DNA of 64,000 bases from Phymatolithon calcareum. Its lineage: Eukaryota; Rhodophyta; Florideophyceae; Hapalidiales. How positions within the stretch are numbered: position 1 is the stretch's first letter; the number at the start of each line of letters is the position of its first letter. Below, piece after piece: positions 54,582-64,000 of the stretch. A program made the translations under genes and the position numbers. The stretch spans positions 992,001-1,056,000 of the forward strand of contig OZ345371.1 in assembly GCA_977006965.1 (NCBI GenBank), given 5' to 3'. The notes beneath the pieces were generated by a model. It ran no database searches. It was not told where the DNA came from and saw only the letters and a list, made by a program, of their open reading frames with translations.

Positions 54582-55154
54582 CTAGTCCCACAGGGAGCAA
54601 TAATGTATTTAAACGCCCCGAACAATATGCAATGCGCAACACCCTGATTGCAGGGCATGATACTGAAGTATACCAGCCCCCGCTACAACCTGCTTTCTCT
54701 CGCTCTTCAGGTTCCGACACTATGCAAGACATCGAATGCCGCTCTCTTGTACATGTAATCATGGTGCATTACAACGCACAGGTCTGCTCCATGCACCAGA
54801 TGCCTGCTTCGGAAATCGTCACCTCAATCATTCTAGCACTACATACATCACTCCTGCCGGATGAGAAGGCCTGCACTGAAGTCCAGGTATACGAACAGTG
54901 GAGCTCACGACCATACAGGAGTTCGGCAAAGGAGATAGGACAATCTGAAATACTAAGTTTTTCCGTCCGCCCTTCCGGCCGTGCGTTTTAGTGAACTACA
55001 CAAAGGTAGGTATCAAATGAGGAAGCCCTGCCCATATCTTCGGAGGTCTACTTCGAATCCGATGGTGGACCATAATGTGATTGAAAATTCTAATGCCAAA
55101 AACTAGGAAATGGACTCGGAAATTCAAGAAGGAAGAATACGCTTCGCAGACTTG
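54582..55154. other. Spacer with dispersed repeat
   Basis: No gene. An inverted copy of 49595-49655 lies at about 55005-55060 (AGGTAGGTA...TGAGGAAGCCCTGCCCATATC). Confidence 0.5.
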
Positions 55155-56510
55155 CTATTCTCCTTTCAAGATGGAATAACTTTTGAGGTATACATCGGAC
55201 TTTGACTTCTGCGCCAGCTTTCCCTTCCAACGCTTCCAGCACTCCAGGAGAGACTCCTTGATGAGCTTGTTCTGCACGTTGAGTCGCAAGTCAGAGGCTC
55301 CATATCCAAATGGATTTTCAACTAACAATCATAAAGCACAACAGGAGTGTCAGACAGCAGCATTACCCTTTTCCCCGACGAAAATACACAAAACCAGACT
55401 TACCATCGACGGCAAGCATCTCCAACGACATCAATGCATAGCACACGACCCAGTAGACAGGAATTGTAGCCAAGCCCATCTGCTCCACCATGGCGAGCGG
55501 GAGGGTGACAAGATACGAGATGAGCAGCACGCGCATATGAGCAACATAGGCAAACGCGCAAGGGTTCTGTTTGATTCTTTCACATTCCCCGAACGGCACG
55601 ATAAGCCCATTGATGCTGGCATACAAGGAATTGACGGTGCTCAGCGGCAAGTTCGGCTGGCAGTACTCGTGCACCATGGCCGTAAGACTGTCGAGGATGT
55701 AGATCGGCGTCGTAGGGGCGCGCTCGAAGTCGTACAGATCTTCCTTGCTTAGCAAAGTTTCCACGGTGTCATCGGCATCATCTGAATTGATACAAGACAA
55801 CGCCAGTCTAATGTTAGACTAAGTCGTCAAAGAAATGGGAACGGTTGAGGCTGTCAGTACGTACCGAAGACACCTTCGTCGCGGAGATCGAGCGTCACGG
55901 CGTAGGGGAACAATATCGCGAATACGACAAGACGGGTACGCTGCTGCAGCGACATGGCTTCGTCGGGGACGCGGAAAAGAGCGGTTTCGATGAAGCTACG
56001 CAGCTGGGCTTTCATGGCGAAATGCGCCTTGAGCCCTGCCTGATACATCTGGTATGCTTGATTGTTTCGGAAAGCCATGAGCAAGAAGAGGCAGATGCCA
56101 AGATATTGATGTGCCTGTGCGCCAATTGCGAAATGAGAGCACCAGCCACGACAAACGCGATCTGTGGTGAGACCGATACCCTCAATGCCGGACAAGATGA
56201 TTAGGATTGTTCCGACTGTACCGACGACGAAGAATGCACGAGACACGTAGACGGTGCCTGTCATGCCAATCAGGGTCGCTTTCCAATCGTAAGCTGCAGA
56301 TACCGTTACAGAAGGAGGAAAAAGTTAGATGTCGAGATGGGTCAACCTAGACGAAGAGGATTGAATGGGGAATGAACGTATTGACTTACGATCATAGGTG
56401 TGAAGCTCCTCCGCCCGGTTCTTCATGGAGGCCACCCTCGAAATCGGAGGCGGGGATTCGATGTCGACAGATTGATCGCCATTAGCGATAGCACCGTAGG
56501 CGTGACCCAT
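55155..56510 (-). CDS. Bestrophin-like anion channel (UPF0187/RFP-TM family), paralogue A
   Basis: Exons 56510-56390, 56293-55865, 55781-55404 and 55321-55155 join to 364 codons. All introns are GT-AG, phase 1, of 96, 83 and 82 bp. The protein has a 40-residue hydrophilic N terminus and membrane segments such as VVGTVGTILIILSGI and YLGICLFLLMAF. MAFRNNQAYQMYQAGLKAHF is the bestrophin 'FRnnTAY-R-wE' block, SYLVTLPLAMVEQMG follows, and AVDVENPFGYGASDLRLN is the hallmark ENPFG-x-D-x-NDL block. Bestrophin relatives pass chloride or bicarbonate as pentamers. In algae and plants several sit in the thylakoid, but no targeting peptide is evident here. Its paralogue lies 3.7 kb away, divergently oriented, with exons 2 and 3 of identical length (429 and 378 bp). 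The C-terminal tail differs between the two. Confidence 0.88.
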
Positions 56511-56658
56511 CTCCCGAATTCTTCAAGATGCTTGCTTTTTTTGTGGGTCGGAACAAAGGCTAAATCCGAGGGAGCAGGAGTGTCTCTTCGAGGAGGATAC
56601 TGTGCTGAACTTTTTCTGATACTGATGTTGACATACAGTATTGCAGCCCGAAGAAAAA

Positions 56659-56696
56659 GGGAAGCACGATCGCGTCATGGAGCGATCGTGCTTCCC
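56659..56696. repeat. Hairpin with perfect 15-bp stem
   Basis: GGGAAGCACGATCGC at 56659-56673 pairs exactly with 56682-56696 across an 8-base loop. It lies 150 bp upstream of the start codon of bestrophin paralogue A, so it could be in its promoter or leader. Confidence 0.88.
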
Positions 56697-57206
56697 AACA
56701 AGAGGACGAGCGAAATTCAAGTATGTTTGAAAACGAACTCTTTGGTTTGGTGAACTTTATTGATCGGTGAGCTGTTTTGCTGAAATCATTTTATTGGTTA
56801 GATGTAATCGCACCATCATTGGTGAAATGAAAATGATTCCCTAGTCCATGTCGTTACAGAAAACTGTACGGTAGAGTATATTGGTGATCGAGTCCATAGA
56901 AACTAGAGAAAAATAAATATCATGCGTCCACGGATTATTTTTTTCCCTACTGTAGTTATGCGTGTACGATGGACACCACAATCCGTAACACAATTGTGTC
57001 AACGATAATGGTATGCATTGTTCACAGCCAGCGTGCTCATAGTTGGGTACTGTATACTGTACCGCAGTGTGTAATTTTTTGATAGATCAGTGACATCGAA
57101 GAGAATCATCATGATTTTCATTCAAATTACATTGTGGCCCTCGTTATGATATGTCTCTCCAACCTATCAGGTCCGTCTTGATATCGTTTTTGAGAGTATC
57201 ATAACG

Positions 57207-57517
57207 GTAAGGGAATTCCCTTACAACTACTGTACAACTACTGTAGTTGTACTCAACAGCAGTTGCATAGTGGGTCCTGGGCACTGTCATAAAATCAATC
57301 CAATTACGACATCGTTTTTGCGTAGATCTGAAAGATGCGTCGCTAATAAGTTTGAAGAATCGTAGCGAAACTGGTATCATACTGGGCATGGCTGCACAGG
57401 TACAGTAGTTTTTAAACTACTGTACGAAAATAGTTTCCCACTCTCTTTTTCTAGAAAAAGAGAGTGGGAAAACTATATTAACCGAAAAACAACTTTTAAA
57501 AAAGTTGTTTTTCGGTT
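57207..57517. repeat. Cluster of five perfect or near-perfect palindromes
   Basis: Within 311 bp there are five. (1) 57207-57224, GTAAGGGAATTCCCTTAC, no spacer. (2) 57232-57252, 9-bp arms GTACAACTA, 3-base centre. (3) 57400-57425, 12-bp arms GTACAGTAGTTT, 2-base centre. (4) 57430-57476, 22/23-bp arms with one bulged base around a TA centre. (5) 57480-57517, 18-bp arms AACCGAAAAACAACTTTT, 2-base centre. Palindromes 3-5 follow each other almost without gap. The cluster lies between the two divergent bestrophin genes. Confidence 0.92.
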
Positions 57518-59342
57518 GGACGGGTGTATCATAGCATCAACATTCAACCGTTTTTCCGACAGCTTACGGAAACTGGACACGTTTTCAACAACTGGTGGTT
57601 CAAATACTCAAATTAGGGCTATGACAGGCCTTAAAACTGATCCGATTCTGAAGAAAAAGACACCAGACTTCTATTTTGGACCTCTCCTCGAGGCAGACGC
57701 CTTACAATGAGCCCCTTGTGCGCAGAAGGAAATAAACGAAAAATAAAGGCCCTGAGCGGTGAGGGATACTGTTTACGGATGCATTGCAAATATTATTTGC
57801 ATCCTTTTTTATACAAATAAACAAAAAAGGCCTTTTTGGTCGGGAAGGGCAAACCGTCTTCGAGGTTTTTTAGTCAGAGAGGTTTGCAGGAAGAGGGGTT
57901 CGACAGCACTATTTTTGCAACCAGGCTTTACGCCCGCGCGGACTCAAATGTGTGACCGCGAAGCAAAAACCGGAAAGCGTGGAAACAGATGAAGCAATCC
58001 CCGCAGTGATTCTGAACTTCTGGACACATTCCTTGCATCCACAGATTTGAACTGTTTACTCTCGAATAGAACAATTTATGGCAAGCACCACAATTTGTGG
58101 AGCAACATGAGGACGCGGGTAACACCACAGTGCCGCAAATAATCTAGCGCTTAACAACCCCTCGAGAGTTTGCATCTGGCTGAACGGGGTCCACAACAGA
58201 CGACAGATAATGCTCTCCGGTTTTGCTGCTGAGGGCACTACAGGATCATAGGCACAGTGCATGTAACCATCTACTCTGTCTCGAATTCTTACTGTAGTTT
58301 TTACATTGGATGATGCGTTTGTCTGTTTACCGCTACTGTGCATGCGCGAAACGTCGTCATCATTATGAGCGAGACAGTCAATACAGCATTTATTAGCCTC
58401 TTTCCCCCACTCCAGGGAGCCCCAGGTATCACCATAAACTAAACCGTACACTGTACTTGGGAACCCCATGTTTCCGTCGAATGGTATGGAGAACACTCTG
58501 ATCAAATCGGATGCAATATTTGCCCGCCATTTGTGTGCACTCTAGAGCAACGCTCTTGTGTGATGATGCACGATTGCGGCGAAGACCCTCACTATTGCTC
58601 ATGCCTACTGGCAGCAGATCTTCGTCTCGCACCTTATCTCCCCCTCAACCACAGTACGGAACAGACGTTGCTGGACTATATGTACAATGCAAGATCGCAT
58701 TGCATCGAAGATTGCGCCAAGGAATAAACGAAAAAGTAGTTTGACTACCTCACTGCTTTGCATCAGAACTGTAGACATCTCTGACTTTTTGTAGAAACAA
58801 GAAAACCAGCACGCCTGGTGCAGCTCTCCCACGTTTCTACGGTGAATCGGACGGCACAGCTTAGGGTCGACTGTCTCTTTGACAGCTTGTACGAACAGCG
58901 CTCGCTCTCGACTGCACGGTATTCATGGTGGAAGTCTGCAGCTAGCAAGTGGCAGTCCTACATGATGGACTCTTGCTCAAGGGACCACAAGCCGCAAATG
59001 TTTGCTTGCCTTCCTCAGCTCACAGAAACGTTTGGTTATTGGTGACCGGACTAAAAACAAGAACACCTTCCCTCCTGTATGACCGCTTGCAAAACATGTT
59101 TTGCTTTCCTGTACGTGCAGGCTATCGCGCTTTGTTTTCATTGCTTATCCCACACGCCGCACACATTGTGCATGCATCACGCACGACGTGGTGGTTCACA
59201 CACCCGCCTGGAGAACCGAATAGACCAACTCAAGTTGTATCGACACACATATTGTACGACCTCGTGATCAATCCCTGTCAGATAGGGTGTCCGTGCTACT
59301 CGTCTCACAAGGCGGGCGCCCTGGCGCCCGGCAGTATAAGTA
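57518..59342. other. Intergenic DNA
   Basis: Two overlapping minus-strand frames (58056-58632) look slightly protein-like (MIRVFSIPFDGNMG, CCIDCLAHND) but match nothing I know. A further hairpin-like sequence (GGATGCA...TGCATCC) lies at 57777-57804. Confidence 0.4.
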
Positions 59343-59685
59343 GCAGGCTGCAAAGCATTGGAATTATTTATTTATTTTTATTCTTTTCTCGAAAAGTGTC
59401 GAGAATAAATAATTTATTGTTGAACGCAGAAGCAATAAATTATTGTATTCAAGTTTAGTGAGGTATAAATAACTGGTTATTCCCCGAATTATTAGATCCT
59501 TCTTGCTACTTTCTGTCGCGATAGAATAACCGGATCGAAAAAATGAGAAGTCCGATACAATAATTGTCGCAACCACGACGATCTCAATAAATACAATAAA
59601 TAATCGAGACTCAGGAATAAATTATTGGAACAATAATTTAAATAATTACAATAGCAATTATTTTTTCCAATGCTTTGGCAGGCTG
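59343..59685. mobile_element. hAT-type MITE with 8-bp target duplication
   Basis: GCAGGCTG occurs at 59343-59350 and 59678-59685. Between them a 327-bp AT-rich element has exact 13-bp inverted ends CAAAGCATTGGAA (59351-59363 and 59665-59677). An 8-bp duplication and short ends of this form are typical of the hAT superfamily. It has no coding capacity. Confidence 0.82.
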
Positions 59686-60238
59686 GACACATTAGTAAAA
59701 GGTAAGAAGTATTAGTCCAACATTCCTAATTTCCATTCATTTGCTCGAGTGTGTGATTTTTGGAGCAACTGATTAGTTGATTAAAAAAGCCCTCAGAAAC
59801 ATTCCTAAGACTGTACAGCAGCAGCCTATCGGTAAATTGTTAATTCTTGTGTATCGCATATGCATGTGTGTGCTTGTGCTCAATTCAGAGAGGATTTTTC
59901 GGGGTTTGATTCGTCGGATTGTCAAAATTAACCCCATACTGTATCGTGCACTTGAGTGAGATTCCTCCCCTGCCTCGTTCTAGCCACTATTAATTCGGGC
60001 TTGCTGAGACAGTGCGAAAGAGGGTCGGCGTGTAGACAAGGAAATTTTTTTGCTAATACTGGTGGATATTTGCAATTACTTGCACTGTAACGGATTCGAC
60101 CGCTTTGACAATCACCTATCTGAATTCACATCACGTCCCTTCATCTCGACCACGCCTCATGCTCTCCTCGGCCCGCTTCCTTATAACACCTGGGGGGACA
60201 TTCAAGCGCCGGTGGCTCTCAGCTTGATCAACTGCAAA
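59686..60238. other. Upstream region of bestrophin paralogue B
   Basis: No gene. A copy of the AAGCCCTCAG...CTAAGACT repeat is at 59788-59830. The last 200 bp should contain the promoter of paralogue B. Confidence 0.4.
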
Positions 60239-61626
60239 ATGAGTCACATCAATCCCTCATATGGGGCCGTCGACAATCAGCCTGCGGATATCGAGGCCCC
60301 ACCGGCGATTTGCAGAGCAGCGTCCATCCATAAGCGCCACAAAGACCTCAACATCTACAACCGTACGTGTACCTTCAAAACTTCCTATGCCTTTGAACTT
60401 ACTTGATGCCGAAACCGTACCTTCCGATCACTGACAATTTCTCTCGCTCAACATATACAGCATATGACTGGAAGGCCACCCTTACCGGCATGGCCGGTAC
60501 CGTTTACTTGTCGCGTGCGTTCTTCGTCGTCTCCACAATCGGCTCCATCCTCGTTGTCCTGTCTAGAATTGATGGCATTGCTGTCACCCATGATCGCGTC
60601 TGTCGTGGCTGGTGCTCACGCCTGGCAATAGGCTCTCAGGCTCACCAGTACGTGGGTATCGTACTCTTTTTGCTCATGGCCTTCAGGAACAATCAGGCCT
60701 ACCAGATGTATCAGGCCGGACTAAAGGCGCACTTCTCTATTAAGGCCGTGCTTCGTAGCTTCATTGAGACCGTACTCTTCCGAGTTCCTTCTGAAACCAT
60801 GAACCTGCATCAGCGCGCTAGAATTGCCACTTTTGCCATTGCGTACCCGTACGCAGTTACGCTCGACCTGCGTGAGGAAGGGGTCACCGGTAAGTTCTTC
60901 TCATCTCAAAATTTCCCTGGCTGCTGTACCAGAGAAATACTGAAATATTGGCAATCATTCTGCGCTGGATACAGATGATGCCGATGACACCGTCGAATCA
61001 CTGCTTAGCAAACAAGATCTTGAAGATTTTCAAAGGGCACCTACCAGACCAATCTTCGTTCTCGAAAGCCTTACAGCCATGGTTTACCAGTACTGTGAGC
61101 CGACTTTGCCGAAGAACACAATAAGTTCCTTGTACGCAAGCATTAACGCTCTCATCGAGCCGTTCGGAGAATGCGAAAGAATTAAGCAGAACCCCTGCGC
61201 GTTCGCCTACGTCGCTCACATGCGTGTCCTGCTCGTTTCATACCTTGTAACACTCCCGCTTGCATTGGTCGAACAGATGGGGTGGGGTACAATTCCTGTT
61301 TTCTGGGTTGTTTGCTACGCGCTCATGTCGTTGGAGATGCTCGCTGTGGATGGTAAGTTTGGCTTTGTAGTTCTTCCGTGTGAAACAGTGTAGCCTTTTG
61401 CCTGACTTTGTGCTACTTGTTTTCAATTTTGGTTTTACATTCAATAGTTGAGAACCCATTCGGATATGGGGCTTCGGACTTGCGCCTTAACGTGCAAAAC
61501 AAGCTTATTAAGGAATCGATTCTCGAGTCGTGGGATCGCTGGGAGAGTAATTTGGGGGAGAAGGCCAAGTCGAATGCAATTGAGGAAAGTTATTGCAGTT
61601 TGATTTCAGAAATGAAAGCTGCATGA
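60239..61626 (+). CDS. Bestrophin-like anion channel (UPF0187/RFP-TM family), paralogue B
   Basis: Exons 60239-60362, 60461-60889, 60975-61352 and 61448-61626 join to 369 codons. All introns are GT-AG, phase 1, of 98, 85 and 95 bp. The protein matches paralogue A through most of its length: YDWKATLTGMAGTVYLSRAF, MAFRNNQAYQMYQAGLKAHF, FGECERIKQNPCAFAYVAHM, and VENPFGYGASDLRLNVQNKL at the family's hallmark position, across the last exon junction. The N-terminal 41 residues and the C-terminal tail (ESWDRWESNLGEKAKSN...) differ, which suggests separate regulation or partners. It probably forms an anion channel (chloride or bicarbonate) in a pentamer. Membrane location is not evident from sequence. 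Confidence 0.9.
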
Positions 61627-62313
61627 TCTTAAGTAGTACGCGCAGCATTTCCGTCTATCCTTCACTGTAATTTGAACAGGAATGAGCATCAAGCAAATTT
61701 GAAAGCTTGATTTGCGTCGCTTGACAAATTTAGGTCCAAATAATAGCCGAGGAGAAGCTAGACGTGTGCCGTGCACTCTGCGGTCTGCCGCACCTGTAAC
61801 CGTTCGACGTGCGCGGAGCAAGCTTAACTGAAGTCGCACTCGCGTCGGCAGCGTCCCGTCCCTTCGTCTGCGCCCCGTAACCCTGAGTACCGCGTTCAAA
61901 GGCTGCAGAAACTGGTACCTCTGCTGGCTCTCGCCCTTTGTTTTGATAAACAAGGTCGTTCATCGATTTGTTGTTCTTTGGTGTTTTTCTTCATACCCCT
62001 CTATCTATCTCATCCAGACTGCCACCTTATAAACCCGTGAGGGGCACTCTAGCCACATTCTATGATAACGCATACACGTCGTAAATGTTTCGTGAGCATC
62101 CTCAATGTTTCGTGAGCATCCTCGACGCCGTGAAAAATGCCGATTATTGGCATACGCAGATGTCAAAATCGACGTTTTTCATGAAATGGTGTTTTCAAAT
62201 GCCGAATAATGTATTTTGCCACATGTGCATTACACTGAGCTGTCGACATAATCTATGAAACTGAACAACTGCTATTTTTCGAGGCTCGAATCATTTATTC
62301 AAATGGTAATAGC
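61627..62313. other. Spacer with a 20-bp tandem duplication
   Basis: No gene. AATGTTTCGTGAGCATCCTC is repeated exactly at 62084-62103 and 62104-62123. Confidence 0.5.
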
Positions 62314-62674
62314 AGGTGAATGTTATGGGGGGGGGGGGGGAGAAACACTGATTTTTGTTGTTTCAAATCTTGTCTGCAAAAGCATGACATTGATGTGCCG
62401 GCAAAAATTATGAGTTCAGGCTGTATCAATAATAACTCTTGTTTACGGAATATTTCTATTGTTTTTCACCACAAAATCGAATACTGCAACGAGAGCGACC
62501 GCTATATTGGCAACTCCCAATGTTCCGGGAACGAGGGCCATATTTTCAGCTTTCATTCTCCTTTTTATGAAGCAATTAATCTCTGCAAAATTATATCAAA
62601 CACACACTATAGACGCAAATCCAAAAAATCGGTATGATAAGGGGTTCGTGTTACTCCCCCCATAACACTCCCCT
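62314..62674. mobile_element. Mutator-type MITE with 9-bp target duplication
   Basis: GGTAATAGC lies exactly at 62305-62313 and 62675-62683. The 361-bp element between starts AGGTGAATGTTATGGGGGG and ends with the complement of AGGGGAGTGTTATGGGGGG. A 9-bp duplication is the signature of Mutator-like elements. There is a long G run just inside the left end (62327-62340). No coding capacity was recognised. Confidence 0.8.
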
Positions 62675-62683
62675 GGTAATAGC

Positions 62684-64000
62684 CTGAAAGTTGGGCTCAT
62701 TTTCGCTGAGAAGCGCATAATGGGCCCATTATGATGAGAATGTCGTCAGTGCGCCTTAGTTTTTCGGTGCAGATATGTTAGGGGGACGTTTTATGATGAG
62801 CATACTCGTTACTGCACTGCGTTTATGTACTCTCGATATAGATGACTTTGTGAGTGCACTAAAGCTCTACACATCCGAGGTTCGGGTGCCTTCGGACCAA
62901 ATGACGGTGATTCGTTTCCGCAGCATCTAGCCGTAATGTGCCGTATATGAAACCAGTAAGGAGGATTGTGCACTCTTACCGAGGCGATTACCTCAGCGAT
63001 GCGCGGTTAGGGAAGGAAGACGGGGAAGAAGCATAGAAAGCCTGACCAATTCGTGCGCAAGCGCCCACTGACAAGAAATAGTGGTCTTTAACGGTACTGC
63101 TCGTCGTTTTTGGGCTCTATCTGCAGCTTAAGAAATGTATCGACCGGGGTTGTGCATGTATATAACACTATTTAGGCTACTTAAAGTTAGATCAACGGCT
63201 TGACATAGTATGAACGAGCACCTGCAGTTCTTATTTATCGTGAATTGAGTCGAAGGCGAGTCGGAGTGTGCAGGTGCCGAACGCTGTGTGTGCGGAGTGC
63301 AGGACATTGAAATATGGATGATGATGGGTGAAAACGGCGAATATGAGAGCGAATACAAGGGAAACCTTCGAAAGGATGCATTGGGCAATGGGTATTCCAC
63401 TAATGTTATGTAACATGACCCTGATCTCAATGGATGTCATCACTCGGGCGCGAGACAGAAAAGCGATCCGCGTATTTTCGTGTTAGTTGCCATATTGCAA
63501 TCTCACTTCTACATCTTTGCGTGCGCTCAGCTTCTTGTTCAAGAAGCCAAGCAGAGAACAAGACGAACACACTTACCTTGCTGCTCTTTACTCTTTAGTC
63601 TCGGTTTATCGCTAGGGTTCAGCCCCTGACTCTAATAAATACCGGAGGAGCTCGATTGTCCTCCGGGGGTTCTGCCCGTTCTCTTTGCCGCGTGCACGTG
63701 CACGCACTAGACCCTACACTGCGCTACGTGTCATAATCTGTAATGGTAATCGAACGCAGACATGCACGAGGCATGAAACGTATGCGTAAGGGGTACTTCC
63801 CTCGTACCTATCGTACACTTATACAATGGACGTTGCGATGCTCTTGAAAAACGCGAGAAGATCATTCGGGGCGTATGATTACCTTTGTAATAAGTGTAGT
63901 ATCAAGCGCAGTAATACAATGTTTTAATAACAGAGTCCCCTGCGGATTACTTTCGTACACGTGGCTGTACAGGCGTGCTCTTGACGCCGCCGAAAATTAG
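62684..64000. other. Intergenic DNA to window end
   Basis: No gene recognised. Two overlapping minus-strand ORFs (63128-63443) have no known domain. Confidence 0.4.

Noticed and set aside
58056-58632. Possible gene in two overlapping minus frames
   Set aside because: No family recognised and no splice pattern joining the frames.

Overview
The window is nuclear DNA from a eukaryote whose genes are few, compact and mostly intron-free, separated by long stretches of decayed transposons. Six genes look intact. Long single-exon genes, very short introns (80-98 bp, all phase 1) and dense DNA-transposon remains suggest a multicellular (florideophyte) red alga, possibly of the Chondrus type. That assignment is inference from gene style, not from a marker sequence. 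I saw no rRNA, convincing tRNA or CRISPR.

Layout. 0-11.4 kb is transposon debris: a copia RNase H tail, a zinc-knuckle fragment, a broken hAT element (about 4.04-6.44 kb), a broken LINE reverse transcriptase (7.5-8.3 kb), a perfect 32-bp palindrome and a 490-bp pogo-like MITE. 11.5-15.2 kb is a GC-rich cluster of three metabolic or signalling genes: ketopantoate reductase (-), nicotinate-nucleotide pyrophosphorylase (+) and a low-molecular-weight protein tyrosine phosphatase (+). All three switch from C-rich to G-rich on the coding strand along their length. 15.9-22.6 kb is an uninterrupted RRP5/PDCD11 ribosome-biogenesis gene (-). 22.8-37 kb is again mobile DNA: a palindrome-bearing terminal-inverted-repeat element, a piggyBac remnant, an unclassified transposase remnant, a row of three hairpins and a Tigger/pogo element whose long ORF is broken by only two TGA codons. 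37.0-41.0 kb is an intact NB-ARC/WD40 STAND protein (-) of APAF-1-like layout. 45.3-49.25 kb is a full-length ABCC transporter (+) with one 80-bp intron inside a Walker A codon. 52.9-54.6 kb is a second piggyBac copy folded into a 308-bp-arm inverted repeat. 55.2-61.6 kb holds two divergently oriented bestrophin-like channel paralogues with matching four-exon structures, separated by a cluster of perfect palindromes. The window ends with a small element flanked by 9-bp duplications, of Mutator type.

How the genes relate. The conserved genes are housekeeping (CoA and NAD precursors, rRNA processing, dephosphorylation), a possible intracellular sensor (NB-ARC/WD40), and membrane transport (ABCC, bestrophins). 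Nothing suggests one operon-like pathway. Ketopantoate reductase and QPRT share a short divergent promoter region and both feed cofactor synthesis. The most unusual material is structural: many perfect, almost spacer-free palindromes and fold-back repeats in the non-coding DNA, which could be sources of hairpin RNA or signs of template-switch repair.
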